Positions 1 through 10,620 of a stretch of DNA of 64,000 bases are shown here, piece after piece. The stretch's first letter is position 1; each line of letters starts with the position of its first letter. Made by a program: the position numbers and the translations under genes. The notes below the pieces were generated by a model that saw nothing but the letters and a program-made list of their open reading frames with translations, had not been told where the DNA came from and did no database searches. Source of the DNA: Phytoseiulus persimilis (lineage: Eukaryota > Arthropoda > Arachnida > Mesostigmata > Phytoseiidae); contig CM075102.1 in assembly GCA_037576195.1 (NCBI GenBank), positions 6,510,001-6,574,000 on the forward strand, in the 5' to 3' direction.

Positions 1-90
1 CATGCGTTCGGACTCTTGAAACTACCTGAACAACCAGGAATAAATGGTTGTTCAAATTATGGGGTTTTGATAGATTCGAAATCTCTGGAG
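1..90 (+). pseudogene. Non-LTR reverse transcriptase scrap
   Basis: This is the 3' end of a scrap seen in full at 26338-26643. The + strand translation matches the stretch after the catalytic core in element N of this window: an Asn-Tyr-Leu block, a Trp/Phe region and an Arg-Phe-Glu-Ile-Ser block. Stops interrupt it. It ends where the GC-rich repeat starts. It has no function I can support; it is a marker of the segmental unit. Confidence 0.6.
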
Positions 91-257
91 CAGAGGTCGT
101 CAAACTGTGTGTCGCGACACACCAGGGTGCCGAGTGTGTCGCTGAGTGCCAGGGGGCAGAGAAGCTGTTGAGGGCTGCCGAGGGGTGACAGGCGATGTCG
201 AATGAGGCCGAACGACGTCTCCCCCCGTTCTGTTCATACTTCGGTGATGATTCCACC
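88..257. repeat. GC-rich repeat with 16-bp palindrome
   Basis: The stretch opens with a CAGAGGTCGTCAAACT-like motif. This looks like the ends of some hAT elements (CAGRGGTC followed by CAAACT), but I see no matching inverted end. A perfect 16-bp palindrome, GTGTGTCGCGACACAC, lies at 107-122, followed by loose GTGTCGC repeats. Units A, B and C carry about 28 bp more of this GTGTCGCG repeat (for example 26690-26725) than this copy and the one near 57659. It may be a non-autonomous element inserted in the reverse-transcriptase scrap. Confidence 0.4.
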
Positions 258-420
258 ATACTTTCCGGGATCCCATGCGGGTGACTCCGAGGTCGATCCG
301 ACATACTTTTCAGGGCCCGGCGATTTGATTCCGAGACCGATCTGACCATGCTTCTCTGAATCTGGAGGGTTATTACGAGACCAATCTGACCATCCTTCTC
401 AAAACCATGATGCTGACCCA
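258..420. repeat. Short degenerate 45-bp minisatellite block
   Basis: About four diverged copies of the 45-bp motif that fills 12371-17360, recognisable by GATTCCGAGACCRATCTGACCAT. The block ends in a flank reading GCTGACCCAGTGAAGAGAGAG. The large array at 13311-17360 ends in nearly the same flank, so both derive from one ancestral minisatellite locus. Equivalent short blocks lie near 26830, 38060, 48950 and 57810. Confidence 0.75.
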
Positions 421-520
421 GTGAAGAGAGAGAAAAGTGCCTCGATACCAGGTCAGAATCCTATCGAGAATCGGTGGCCACTCCCAAAAGTTTCCCGATG
501 AAACTACATGTAAGGCAATG

Positions 521-3056
521 TGTGTCTGTCAGCAATAGACTCCCAAAGCAAGGGACAGGTAAGCCAGCGTAGTCGACCGAAGGCCGGCTAGTATCTCATA
601 AATGTCGTGACACGCTAGAGCAAATGGAACTTCGGTCGAAATTCGAGATGAATGGAAATTTCGGCCATGGGACGTTTCCCGCGGGTCCAACCCGTTTTTG
701 GCTTGAGAGCGGAATATCTTGGAATTCGGTAATAATATAGGCCGCTTTGGTTCCAGATTCCAGGAAGTTTGCCTGTTCCACGGAGAGTTCAGCTTGAAGA
801 AAGCCGTAAGAGTCGTGAACCTGCTCGTTGCACTACCAAGTGCAGATTGCTCTCCGCCGTCATGACATGAAAATGACGTTTTGTTTATTGGGCAAGTGTA
901 TGGCGAGTCTCAGAACAGTGTGAGACTCATCTTGGATCTCGAATCCGGTAATGCGATGAGAGGCTTCTCGAGCACAAACGTAACGCGCCTTCAAATGTTT
1001 TTTTCTGTATCTCATAACATTCGTCTCCAGTTGAGTTGATTTCGATGGACGCACAGTCCGAGCCTTTGTGAACGTATTCGTAGAGAGTTGTGTATTCATA
1101 CTTGGCAAAAAGTATGGATTGTAAGGGATCTCAATTGTTTCAAGAACTTCTTCGAGCATCGGCTATCTTTCATACATGGTGCTTCAGGGTTGAATGCTCT
1201 ACAGTTCCGATGAATCATGAAAGCTTTCACAGCCTCGTGCAGGCGTGGCTTCTCGACCGGATCTGGCATCTCCCCACAACAAACACGATTAACCAAATCA
1301 GCAGCGCGAGGCTTGAATCGCTCTCTCAATGCAAGCAATGCCTGACAGTGTGGCAAATCAAGCTTTTTGAGTTCCACCACCATGACGTCCGCTTCAAAAC
1401 TTTCTTCTGTAGTCACCGTTGGAAATCTCTTTCAGTTTGTATTTGGAGACTTTTGAGACCAGATCCGGGCGATTTTCGGGGATTTCTCCAAGTTACAGAT
1501 TTTCTTGTATTATTTCCATCTCGGATTGCAAGTCATTGTCATGAATATGTCTGGCCTTCCGACACGGGCAACAATGGTCATCACGTCTCGATAGTTCTGC
1601 CGCATGTGCCGTGGAGATCTAGTGAGAGTGGATGGCAACACCTGCAGGACCCGAATCGTCGTTGCATTCGACTAAGAAATCTTGAAATTCTGAAAAATCC
1701 GAATGAGATTCTACACGTAGTTGAACTTGGTTCTGTCGATAGTAATTCAATCTATTCTGCTCGATTTTCACTGAAGAATCGATAGCGAACTGCTGAAATA
1801 GTTTACTAGCGTTCTGAATGGGAATGAACGACTCTCGGACAGCGAACAAATAGTATTAAAATGGCTTTTGAGTGATTCTTTCCCTCGGTTGTCTCGCAGA
1901 GAAGGTTCCCAACCATCTTCTTCTGCGGGGCAGAGTAGAGGGTGTGTCAACAGATCACAGCGTTCATCTAGGTGCGAGATATTCATCAGCGTACCTTCTC
2001 TTCCATGAATGCAAATGGATCGTGTAGGTGGAACGTCGCCATCGTCTCCGACGTATACAACTGCTACTTCGTTTTTTGTTGGCAGGTCGTATGGTCTTCC
2101 TTGGATTCCTCGCGTACGAACATCATCAAAAACCATGGTTATGTTCAGGGGAGGACGGTTTTCTCGTTGTGCAGCCATCATCTCGGCTTTTTCGAGTTCC
2201 ACCATCATCCTGTAGGATCGCGCGCAGGGGTTCACTGCAGCTATGAGCACACCTAAGTTTTCGAGTAGTCTTGGGTTGCATTTTATGTTCCGGAATGTGT
2301 TTCGCGCGTCAGTGTTCGCATTGGTGACTCATCAGACCTAGATAATCCGCTTCTCTCTCGGACTTCTCTAGAGTCCAAAGCGATTTGTGTACTCAGATCC
2401 ATAGCACGCATTGATCAATGTAGTTCGGTGTCACATGGAAGGCGCAGGTTGCGTTGTGCTGTGGTTTCTGAAGCTCTTCTCGCGATTCGTGCTCCTGCTC
2501 CTCCGATTCGTCGTTGAGCTGTTTCTTCGGCGGTTCCAGAGGTTTTTCGAAAGGATTGCGCTTCAGCTTCTCGAATTCGACTCTGAGTTGTTTCTGAAGC
2601 TCTTTCCGAGGATTGCGCCGCGGCTTCTCGAATTCGACGTCTAACTGCTTCTTCGGCTTTCTCTGAACCCCTTCCTTTGGATTGCGCTTCGGTTCCTTGA
2701 ATTCGACGCTGAAGTCTTTCTCCGGGTTTCTCTTGAGCTCTCTTCGAGGATTGTCCTTCAGCTTTGCGAATCCGACGTTGGACTGCTTTTTCGAATAATT
2801 CTCAAGCCCTCCTCCTAGCTTGCACCTCCGCTTTTCGAGCTCGTCGCCGAGTTATTTGCTAACTCGTTTCTGAAGCCCGCCTCGCGGATTGTGCTGCAGC
2901 GTTCCGCATCCGACGTTGAAACGTTTCTTCGGTTTTCTCGGGAACTTTCTTCCTGGATTTTCTCCTCAGCTCCACCAGGAGCGCTCTTTTCAGATCGTGT
3001 TTCGGTTTCTTGAGATCCATCGGTTTTACTTTCTGATGCTGCGTACTCACGTTCAT
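521..3056 (-). pseudogene. Helitron Rep/helicase pseudogene, N-terminal part (left block)
   Basis: Helitrons are rolling-circle transposons that encode a Rep-helicase. Several parts of that protein are readable on the - strand. Residues with a 23-residue Arg/Ala/Glu repeat lie at about 3056-2411. The block with Pro-Thr-X-Asn-Glu-Val-Ala-Val-Val and Gly-Asp-Asp-Gly lies at 2250-1860. A Phe-Gln-Gln...Val-Lys-Ile-Glu-Gln-Asn-Arg-Leu-Asn-Tyr block lies at 1849-1619. The Ile-His-Arg-Asn-Cys...Asn-Pro-Glu-Ala-Pro-Cys-Met block before the helicase lies at 1416-1180. An Ile-Pro-Tyr-Asn-Pro-Tyr block and the Ala-Arg-Tyr-Val...Glu-Ala block lie at 1159-860. Frameshifts, stops and an internal deletion near 660-680 kill it. 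The catalytic Rep His/Tyr region and the helicase Walker motifs are not readable here. Confidence 0.85.
2411..3056 (-). repeat. 69-bp tandem repeat encoding 23-residue units
   Basis: Within the Helitron N-terminus, a core GGATTGCGCTTC-like word recurs at 2553, 2610, 2679, 2748 and about 2817. The spacing is 69 bp once settled and 57 bp for the first step. Read on the - strand, each unit encodes about 23 residues with an Arg-Arg-Arg-Ile-Arg...Ala-Glu-Ala-Gln-Ser...Arg-Ala-Ser-Glu pattern. Charged repeats of this sort are common at the N-terminus of arthropod Helitron proteins. A stop interrupts it near 2850. Confidence 0.7.
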
Positions 3057-3744
3057 GTTTGCTAATTACTGCGTGACATGTATCACTGTCTTCTTCTGAG
3101 CTTCTCGAACTTATGTCTCTTTAGCAGTTTGTGAGAAACTCTGATTATTCGAACGATATCACCATGTAAACAGAGTAAACGGAATTGCTCTTCTTCGATC
3201 GGAATTGAAAGTCTCGCAATCAATTGAGAATTATTCAAAAGGACACAGCACGTGAACAGCGTTGTTTGTTTGAAATGTTCGGCGCTGGTTGGTTCTGCTC
3301 CCGGCAGGCGGCGGAGCGCGAAACTGCGTGGCCAACGACGCGAGCTGCGTCAACCGAGCGTTGTTTACATGAGAATATGGGCTGGCGTTTAGAGGTGTAC
3401 TGCACTCAGGGTTCAGGCAGATGGACTCGAAATAGAGTGGGAGCATTTGGTACACCAGCCAGAGTCCGGGTGAATGCACCCGAAACAGAGCGAGGAGATT
3501 CGGTGAGGTTAGGTTAGGCCGAATGTTCGTAGCGTTTCGAGGGTCGGGAGTACCCCTCTACTAAAGACTCTGGAAACGCTCCGACTCCGATCTCATGATT
3601 GGTGTGAATCCTTTCTTAAGAAGCTCTACGCCCTCGATTGTTCCCTCCCGCTCCTGCTGAGGTCCCATGGATCTCATCAGACTCTGGTGGATGGCTTCGA
3701 AGATTCTCATGGAACAACTAACGCGCTGTCGGATACAATCGTGG
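3057..3744. other. No gene recognised; Helitron 5' flank
   Basis: I see no coding homology here. A short AGGTTAGGTTAGG stretch at 3506-3518 matches two units of the arthropod telomere repeat TTAGG, but two units are too few to mean anything. The segment is repeated at 60665-61354. Confidence 0.5.
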
Positions 3745-3980
3745 AACTCTATAGATTCCGAAAAGTATGGTCAGATCGATTTTGGAATCGCCTCCCTCGA
3801 CCCAGAAAAGTATGGTTGGATTGAACCAGGAGTCATATTCCCAGACCCAGGAAAGTATGATCAGAGTGTTCCCGAAATCATCTCCTCAGACTTCGGGAAG
3901 TATGGTCGGAGCGATCCCTGAAATTACCGCCTTGGACTTCGAAAAGTATGCTCAGATCGATCCCGGAATCACCTCCCAAG
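3745..3980. repeat. Degenerate 45-bp minisatellite block (+ orientation)
   Basis: Five diverged 45-bp units with the core GAAAAGTATGGTCAGATCGA. This is the same motif and orientation as array 1 at 12371-13165 and inverted relative to 258-420. Read as protein, it gives a 15-residue Lys-Tyr-Gly-Gln-Ile repeat, but that is a by-product of the 45-bp period. It is repeated at 61355-61590. Confidence 0.7.
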
Positions 3981-4800
3981 ACACGCAGAAGCAGTCCGCA
4001 TCGAACCTTGCAGGAGACCAGTCGCGTTTCTTCGTCGAACCAGTTTATCGATGCTACACTCATCAAGCGCTTTGAGAGAATATGGACGTTCGAGGAGCTC
4101 CGATCCGGCCTCAGGTTGCGGAGACGTTACGAAATACCACGCATGTGGACATACATAACATTGGATCAACGGGCCTCATTCGCTGGCTTCAAGCTAACGG
4201 GTTAATCCCACGAACATCCTTCAGGCTTCACAATCACAGTTACTGCAGACAAGCTCTTCGCATGGGCTGCACGGGATCTGATGCAGCAGCGACCCGATCA
4301 AACACACAGACGAAAACATCGGCCGAGGTCCGAGGTACCGAAGGCTGCGACCGAACGAGAATCTGTGTCTTTCGACCGACGAAGCTTCCAAGCTCATCTT
4401 GATGAAATCATGGAGCTCCTGTTGGCTTAAGCTCCTGTTGTTGTTGACAAGGCGATCCCACCGTGTTCATGAGACTCCCCAGATGGGTGGATTTCAAAGA
4501 TTCTCGATGAATGATTCGAGAGGAGATAAATGGAAGGTTTCTCCAGAGTGACGCAGAACGCGTGGAATGTGGACGGACGGAAGAAAAAATCAGCCACCCC
4601 CCAGGGAAAATCCTGACTACGCCACTGGGGCAGGATGGGGGCTTTGGCAGTGAAGTCACGGATTTTCAAGTGATAGTGCCAAGTGTTGCGAACACACTCA
4701 CCGGATCCCGCTCAGTGAATTACTACAGGAGTTGAGCCAGCGGGATCCGAGAAATCCACCCGGATTTGGAAGGAGGATCTCGCCATTCATGTGAGGGAAG
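3981..4800 (+). other. Unassigned stretch, possible coding remnant of element P
   Basis: Two open stretches in one + frame (about 4060-4205 and 4207-4425) read like decayed protein, with Ala-Asp-Lys-Leu-Phe-Ala-Trp-Ala-Ala and a Glu-Leu-Leu-Leu ending. They could be the N-terminal part of element P ORF1, but I recognise no domain. At 4597-4627 the complement of CAGTGGCGTAGTCAGGATTT occurs, a start typical of many hAT-type termini; no partner end was found. Confidence 0.3.
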
Positions 4801-4839
4801 CCCTTCCGTTCGATCTTCCGCAATAATCGAAGAGATATA

Positions 4840-5640
4840 GCAGTGTTATTTTGCCAATTCCGACGTTCGCCCAGGGCAGGCTACGTTCGATTTGAGGAGG
4901 TTGACCCCAAACTTGTCCTAGACAGGAGAATCCACTTACGCGGACGTCCTGAGAAACCTCCGAGAAAAGTTGAGGAGGTGAAGAATGAAGGGCAGAAGAG
5001 ATTCACGGAATTCCCAACCGACGAGCTAGAACTCGACTGGACGTCCAGAGGACCCCCCCCCCCCCCTCCTAACAGCGACGCTTCTAATAAGCGACCTAAA
5101 CATTGCTACGGATGAAGAAGAAATTGACAAGGAAATTCGGAAAATTCTCGGAAACGCTGAGACAGGATCCATCGTATTAGACAGGCTCAGAGAGAATGAT
5201 AGAGGTCTCAGAACGGCCTTGATCAGAGCCTCGAGGGTGGATGCCGACCGAATCCTTTAGATGGGACGAATCAGGATTGGATGGCAGCTCGGTCCCCTCA
5301 GACCATGGCGAGAGGTCCCGATCTGCTATAGATTCCAGAATATGGGCCACCGATCCTATCAAGGCAGCTCAACAGAGATTTCGGCGAGGAAGTGTTATCG
5401 TTGTGGAAACCAGGGAAATAAGAGCGGAGATTGCAAGGCTGAAGGGATTGTCCACGGAGCTTGTGGTGGGGCTGGACACTCAATGTACTCATCCAGTTGC
5501 TCTGAGTACAGACGATGGACTGAGGGAAAAAGCACAGGACACCCGAAGACATTCATCGGGAGAGTTCCAGAGACGCGTTCGCAGAAAGTGAAACACGTCA
5601 GGAAGTCACCCCAGCAATAACACACAGCCAAGCAGCAGGT
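4840..5640 (+). pseudogene. Element P ORF1 (R1-type gag-like protein), decayed
   Basis: This is the RNA-binding ORF1 of a non-LTR retrotransposon. From about 5080, the stretch Leu-Ile-Ser-Asp-Leu-Asn...Thr-Asp-Glu-Glu-Glu-Ile followed by Gly-Arg-Ile-Arg-Ile-Gly-Trp (about 5262) matches the layout of R1-clade gag proteins. Three successive CCHC zinc knuckles follow at about 5320-5505. Each is damaged: the first lacks two Cys, the second has Asn for His, and the third has His for its first Cys. A stop separates the two halves at 5258. A poly-C run (5053-5066) sits inside. ORF2 follows on the same strand. Confidence 0.7.
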
Positions 5641-5715
5641 TCCTCGGAGACGGTTGGGGATGCTACGAACGACTGGTACGTCATGAAGAATGGAGGGAAG
5701 GTACCCGCAACTCGA

Positions 5716-6590
5716 CAATCAATATCCTAAAAATAAATCTTCATCTTGCTAGGGCGCCAGACGAAACAATGAGGAGAAAAGTAGAGAAGGATAACATCGA
5801 TATTGTGATCATATCCGAAGCCAACAAGAAGATATGATTTGAATGAGATTTGATGAGAAGATGATATGACAAGACGGATACCGGCAGGCGTGATGACTTG
5901 TGGATTGCTGACGATCAAGCGGATGAGGATCAGAGAGAAGTACGTCGCCAGGGGTATCTCAACAGTGACCCTGGCGGACAAGAATCTCACCATCCTTAGA
6001 TGCTACATATCTACGAATGTAGAGCCTGAAGGATTACTCACCTGCGCCTGTGAGGGAGCTTCCCCACTGATCTCTTCCCACGTCGGGAACAGGCGGTCCA
6101 CATACTGGTGGAACTACGCAGCAGCGAACCTGTGGAGGGAATCGAACAAAGCAAGGAGGATCCTCACCCGCTACAGGAGCCGCCAGAGCGACCATCCTGA
6201 CATCGAAGCGGGCTCAGGGAGAGTCTACCGCGAGGCGCGCAAAAGGTATGCGAATGGTATCCTGGACTCTAAAAAGGATAGCTGAAGGAAGCTCGTAAAT
6301 CAGCTCAAGGAAGATGCATTATAAGATCGAAAGGGAGCAGCTTGGAAGCCGGATACTCAAGCCCACAAGTGAAGCCATTTAAACGGCGGTTAGGCAACCC
6401 TTCCCGACAGGTCGCAACTTCCGCCGGAAGCACATAGAGGTCGAGAAGCAGGACATTCCCGACGTCACAAACCATGAACGGGTACGAAAAAAGCACCCGG
6501 GCCTGACGGGGTTCCTTCTGAAGCGACCAGGCTGCTAAAAAGAAGATGGCCGAGTCTTTTCGCCCAGATGGTCAACGGAAGCCGACGGAG
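5716..6590 (+). pseudogene. Element P ORF2, 5' part (endonuclease and start of RT)
   Basis: At about 5727-5835 the reading Leu-Lys-Ile-Asn-Leu-His-Leu-Ala-Arg-Ala...Ile-Val-Ile-Ile-Ser-Glu-Ala matches the N-terminus of R1-type apurinic endonuclease domains. Another endonuclease stretch lies at 5935-6060 (Thr-Ile-Leu-Arg-Cys-Tyr-Ile-Ser). A post-endonuclease linker follows at 6090-6280 (Tyr-Trp-Trp-Asn...Tyr-Arg-Glu-Ala-Arg-Lys). At about 6495-6520 the reading Ala-Pro-Gly-Pro-Asp-Gly-Val-Pro is the conserved block at the entry of the reverse-transcriptase domain. The frame shifts several times. The gene is then cut by element N and continues at 11661. Confidence 0.75.
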
Positions 6591-6656
6591 TGGTGTTGGT
6601 ATTGGTATTTATTTATCCTCATATATATGACACTTTCATTTCAGTGGCGAGTTGTC

Positions 6657-9600
6657 TCAGCGGATATTTGTAGTTTCTTTCTCCCACTGCTGTAGGAGCC
6701 TCTTGGTGTGGCTTGTCATCTCTGGAGAGGGGCTTTCGTCGAGCCCCAGTCGACTTGGTGTTTCCTCTTCTTCGTGGTATATTTCGTTGCATTCCCAGAT
6801 GACGTGGCTCAGGGTTTCCGGGTATACTCCACAATTGACGCATGTGGTATCTAATCCCGGATCGGAGTTTTGTCTGAATTCTCTGGTCCTGAGCATACCT
6901 GCTCGGCTCAGTGCCAGTAGGGCCGAACCTCGACTGTTGTCGTATGGGCTAGTTCGATATCCCGTTCCCGTCGCGTGGGTTCGGTATCGGATCAGGCTAC
7001 TCTCGCATCTCATCGAGCTCTTCCAGTTAGCCATTTCAATATCGCGTATCCTTTCCTTGATCGCTCTGTTGAATATCCCCTGTAGAGGTGTACCTGGTTC
7101 CGTGTGAGTCAGTGTGATGTCTTCGCACTTATAAAAACGCCGCCACTCCTGTACTCTCCGATATGCTTTTGTTTCAACTCCGGTTAAATCCATCATGTCC
7201 CGTATAGTTTTCGGCCACCTGTGATCCGGCATGGATTTCACTCTGGTAAAATATCTTATCTTGCTCTGGGCTTCTCTTGCCCCGAACGAAGACCAGCCCA
7301 GTTCTCCGGTGACGAATTCGTTTGCCACCTCACTGTTGGGGACACCAAGAGCGTCCCTCCCCGCCTCCGCTTGGGCTGTTGTTATTTTTTTTTGCAGAGT
7401 TTCGGACATAACTGTGACCGCATTTGCGTATGTGAGCGATGGAACTGCCACCGCTTCCCATAGAGTCTTAGAGATTTCGAATCGATTGAATCCCCATAGA
7501 GCTCTCGCTCGCAATTGGTTTTGGACTCTCTGAAATATTTCTATCCAAATGTCCTCTTGTCGATCCAGGTAGTTCTCAGAGTTTGATACAGTTATTCCCA
7601 GATATTTATAGTGCGTGTCGCTAGGTATTGTCTTGCCTTGGATTGTGAGGGGTCTCTCCTGTGCTGTTCCGCCCTTGGAGAATACCACAATCGCACTTTT
7701 TGATGGATTGAATGTTAGTTTCTTGTCATCGCCGAACTGTGAGGTTATTTCTAATAGTCTCTCCATTTCTGAGAAGTCTCGCCCCATTAGGATGAGGTCA
7801 TCGGCAAAGAGGAGAGCGGCTATGTTAGAGTATTTCTTCTCTTGCACATTCCAGAAATCTCCTCTTTTCTTTATCCGGAAGCCTAGCCCACTGTTCTGTA
7901 GTCGAGTTTCTAGGGAAGCGATGTATGGGGGAATAGGATTGGGCTGGCAGGGCAACCTTGTCGAAAGCCTCCTGTGGTGTTAACCCATTCCGATTTCGCT
8001 TTCCCGTGTATCAGTTTGCATCTGGTACCGGAGTAGATGTTCCGGAGTAGTCCTATCCATGTTTGGTTCATCCCTGCTCCTCCAGGGTTTTCGATAGTGT
8101 TTCTCTGCATACTCGGTCATATGCGGCCGAGCAGTCCAAGAAGCAGCACACCAGTCCGGTTTTGAGTCGTCTGGATATTTCTATGGCACTCGTGAGGATG
8201 AAGATATTGTCTTCCCCTCGGCGGTTCTTTCGGAAACCGGCCTGTGCCTCCCCTATCAGGTTTTTCTCTTCCATCCATTCCGAGATCTTCGATCCCAGTA
8301 TCTTCATGAATATCCGGTAGAGTACTGGGGAGATTGTGAGTGATCTGTAGGTGAGTAGATTGCCTCTGGTGGAGTTGGACTCCTCTATCATGACGAGTCT
8401 ACCTTCCTCCCACTCTCTGGGGATTTCTTCTTTGCCAGCTAGGATCTTGTTGAATAGTTGGGTTATGTATCCCCTTCCTACTTCATTGAAATCCTTGAGA
8501 ATACCACTTGGGGTCCCGTCCAAGCCCATCGCGGATGCTTCTGACATGCTGGCAAGTGCCTTCGAGATGTCTTTCTCTGTGAGCATAATTCCGGTCTCAT
8601 TGATTGTGTCCGCCGGTGGGGTCACGTCATTTACCTTCGTGTCCCCAAAAAGTTTTTTCCCCACATGAGTCGAGTGGTTAACAATGTGGGATCCTGGTAC
8701 TGCATTTCCGGATTCGTCCCTCAGTGTTTTTTCCTTGCGTTGGCTTCTATCGTCACGATTCACGATCCTCCAGAAGCGTCTGCTCTTCTCATGTCTCGGT
8801 GCGTAGGATGTACGAGAGGGTTTTTCCTTCTCTGTCTCGCAGCTCCCTCTCCACCGCTTCTCTGACCCTTTGTTGTTGTGCTCTGTAGGCATCCAAGGCC
8901 TCTCCCGCTCCTACGCCGGCTTTTCTCGCCGCACGGTATGCTCAGTTAGCCTCTTTCCTCAGCTTGGTCTCTCGTTCAACTTCCGTTGAGTATACCATCG
9001 GGAGATCCCGCATCTTACGAGTCCGGCGGGATCGTTTCAACGCGGCTTCGATTTCTCCCTTGAGCACATCGTGAGATATGTCATCTTTCAGCATCTTCTC
9101 CCACAGCCCTGTCTGTGCTATGGTCGCTGCTTTTCGGGAGTCGATGACCGAGGAGTGGATTTTTTTGTGTTTGTCATTCCCGCATATCTCACATTGTATC
9201 ATAATGAGGTTGTGGTTAGATATGTCTGTTACCAGTCTCTTCTCGTCGATGTACATGCGTTAGACAGTTTCCACTGCCAGTGGGTTTGCCAACACATAAT
9301 CAATGACCGCTGCTTTTCTGGTATATGTACCTTTGCACTTCTCCGACCCATTCAATATGATCAGATCGTTCCCTTCTAAAGCTTTCGAGCAGTTTTCCTC
9401 GCATATCTGATTTCCCATCATATTGCTGGATATGCCCGTTCATGTCTCCTCCGATCAGAATAATGTCTGTTGTCGTACATTTGGTCCTGATCAGATTCGA
9501 CAGTTCCTTATAAAGTTTTTCATTCTCATCTTTCTTCGCGTGTGCTACGTTTACTGAGATCAGAATGATTCGTTTCTCTTCACACCTAGTCGCTACAGCA

Positions 9601-10575
9601 ATCCAATCTCTCCCCTTCTCCATCCATTCTTGGTCGAGAATGGAGCTGAGTGGGATGCCTGTTCCTCCGGTGGCAGTTTTCCCTGCAGCCACGTTTCTGT
9701 TGCTTCCAAGCCATTCGAAACCCTGGATTTTTGGCGGCGTTTGTAGGTTTGCTAGGTGTGTTTCTTGGATCAGAACTATGTTGATATCCTCATTCTCGAG
9801 CATGTCTAGTTCTGATCGAGCCCATTTGGAATTAGTACACCCATTATTGTTTAATACTCCAATTTTTATTGAGACATCATTTTTGGGCGCTTTCCCCTTC
9901 CTGACTCTCTTGAGGCGTTTTCTATGTGTTACTCGGGCTTGCTCTCTGCCCAGAGGCTCCGCCCTTTCACCTTTGATGCCGCCACCCGATTCAAAGCTTC
10001 CTCTTGCCCGATTCTGCTTCTCTGTGGGTGCGGCTTTCATGGTGCTAGGAATGTTTCCTAGACGGATGACCACGACCTCGGCCCCGTCCGCGGCCTGTAT
10101 CTGGATGGCCTCTTGTCGGAGCTTGCGTTTGTGGTCGCCGACCACTCGTGCCCGCTCCTTCCTGGCCTCGTGGTTGGAAGTGTGGGGTGTTTCGCTCCTT
10201 CCTTCCTTCCTTCATCCTGTCTTTTCCAGTCCTGTCGCTGGTTTCCGAATTTGCGCTTGTTCGCCTGCCGGCGGTCTGGCGCTTCCACTCGCCGCATCTT
10301 GGCGGCTTCCGCTTCTCTCAGCGCGGCGCTTCGGTCTTTTCGGAGTTTCTCCTCCTCCTTTTCTTGCCGAGCTTTCTCTTCTCGAGCTTCGCCTGTTGCT
10401 TTTTAGCGAGGATCTCCATCATCTTCGCTCGATTCTCAGCGATCCTGCTTAGCGTGGCTTTCTTCGAACCCAGTTTGCTCCTGAATCTTTCGAGCAGGAG
10501 TTTTTTGATGACCCTATACCTTTCTTGGGTACATGTGATCCTGTACGGATCATCGGATCCGGCTCTTTGGTCCAC
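6657..10575 (-). pseudogene. Element N ORF2: endonuclease-reverse transcriptase
   Basis: In - strand order, a Lys/Arg-rich leader lies at 10575-10318. The apurinic endonuclease follows at about 9900-9020, with Gln-Glu-Thr-His and Gly-Gly-Asp-Met-Asn-Gly-His. Its last catalytic block reads Ser-Asn-His-Asn-Leu-Ile instead of Ser-Asp-His. The RT fingers lie at 8892-8068 (motif A Phe-Leu-Asp-Cys-Ser-Ala-Ala-Tyr-Asp). Motif B reads Arg-Gln-Gly-Cys-Pro-Ala-Ser-Pro at about 7950. Motif C reads Phe-Ala-Asp-Asp-Leu in the 432-codon open stretch 7955-6657. That stretch ends in a Cys-X2-Cys...His...Cys-like C-terminus. At least four frameshifts (near 9270, 8790, 8075 and 7930) and an in-frame TGA near 8940 break it. 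The Tyr-Asp-Asn-Ser-Arg-Gly-Ser block is shared with the scraps at 23321 and 45314. Confidence 0.85.
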
Positions 10576-10620
10576 GAACCTGTCATCTCTGGATATATTT
10601 CGGAGGTCGACGGAGTCTAA

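Larger units (their letters stand above)
1..6455. repeat. Flanking segmental block, left copy
   Basis: This block recurs at 57567-64000 at roughly 99% identity and in the same orientation. It contains, in order, a reverse-transcriptase scrap, a GC-rich repeat, a short minisatellite, a Helitron helicase pseudogene and the 5' half of an R1-type retrotransposon. The clear differences are a 51-bp stretch (1144-1194) replaced by 91 bp in the other copy, and a 79-bp piece (5067-5145) missing there beside a poly-C run. The left edge runs off the window, so the true block is larger. Confidence 0.93.

Noticed and set aside
1090-1785. 231-codon + strand ORF (also 58818-59393)
   Set aside because: It lies antisense to well-recognised Helitron helicase blocks, and its own translation has no family resemblance.
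3506-3518. Telomere repeat (TTAGG)n
   Set aside because: Only two to three units, inside a transposon-derived block; too short to indicate a telomere.
4597-4627. hAT terminal inverted repeat (complement of CAGTGGCGTAG...)
   Set aside because: The start looks typical, but no inverted partner or target duplication was found nearby, so no element is called.
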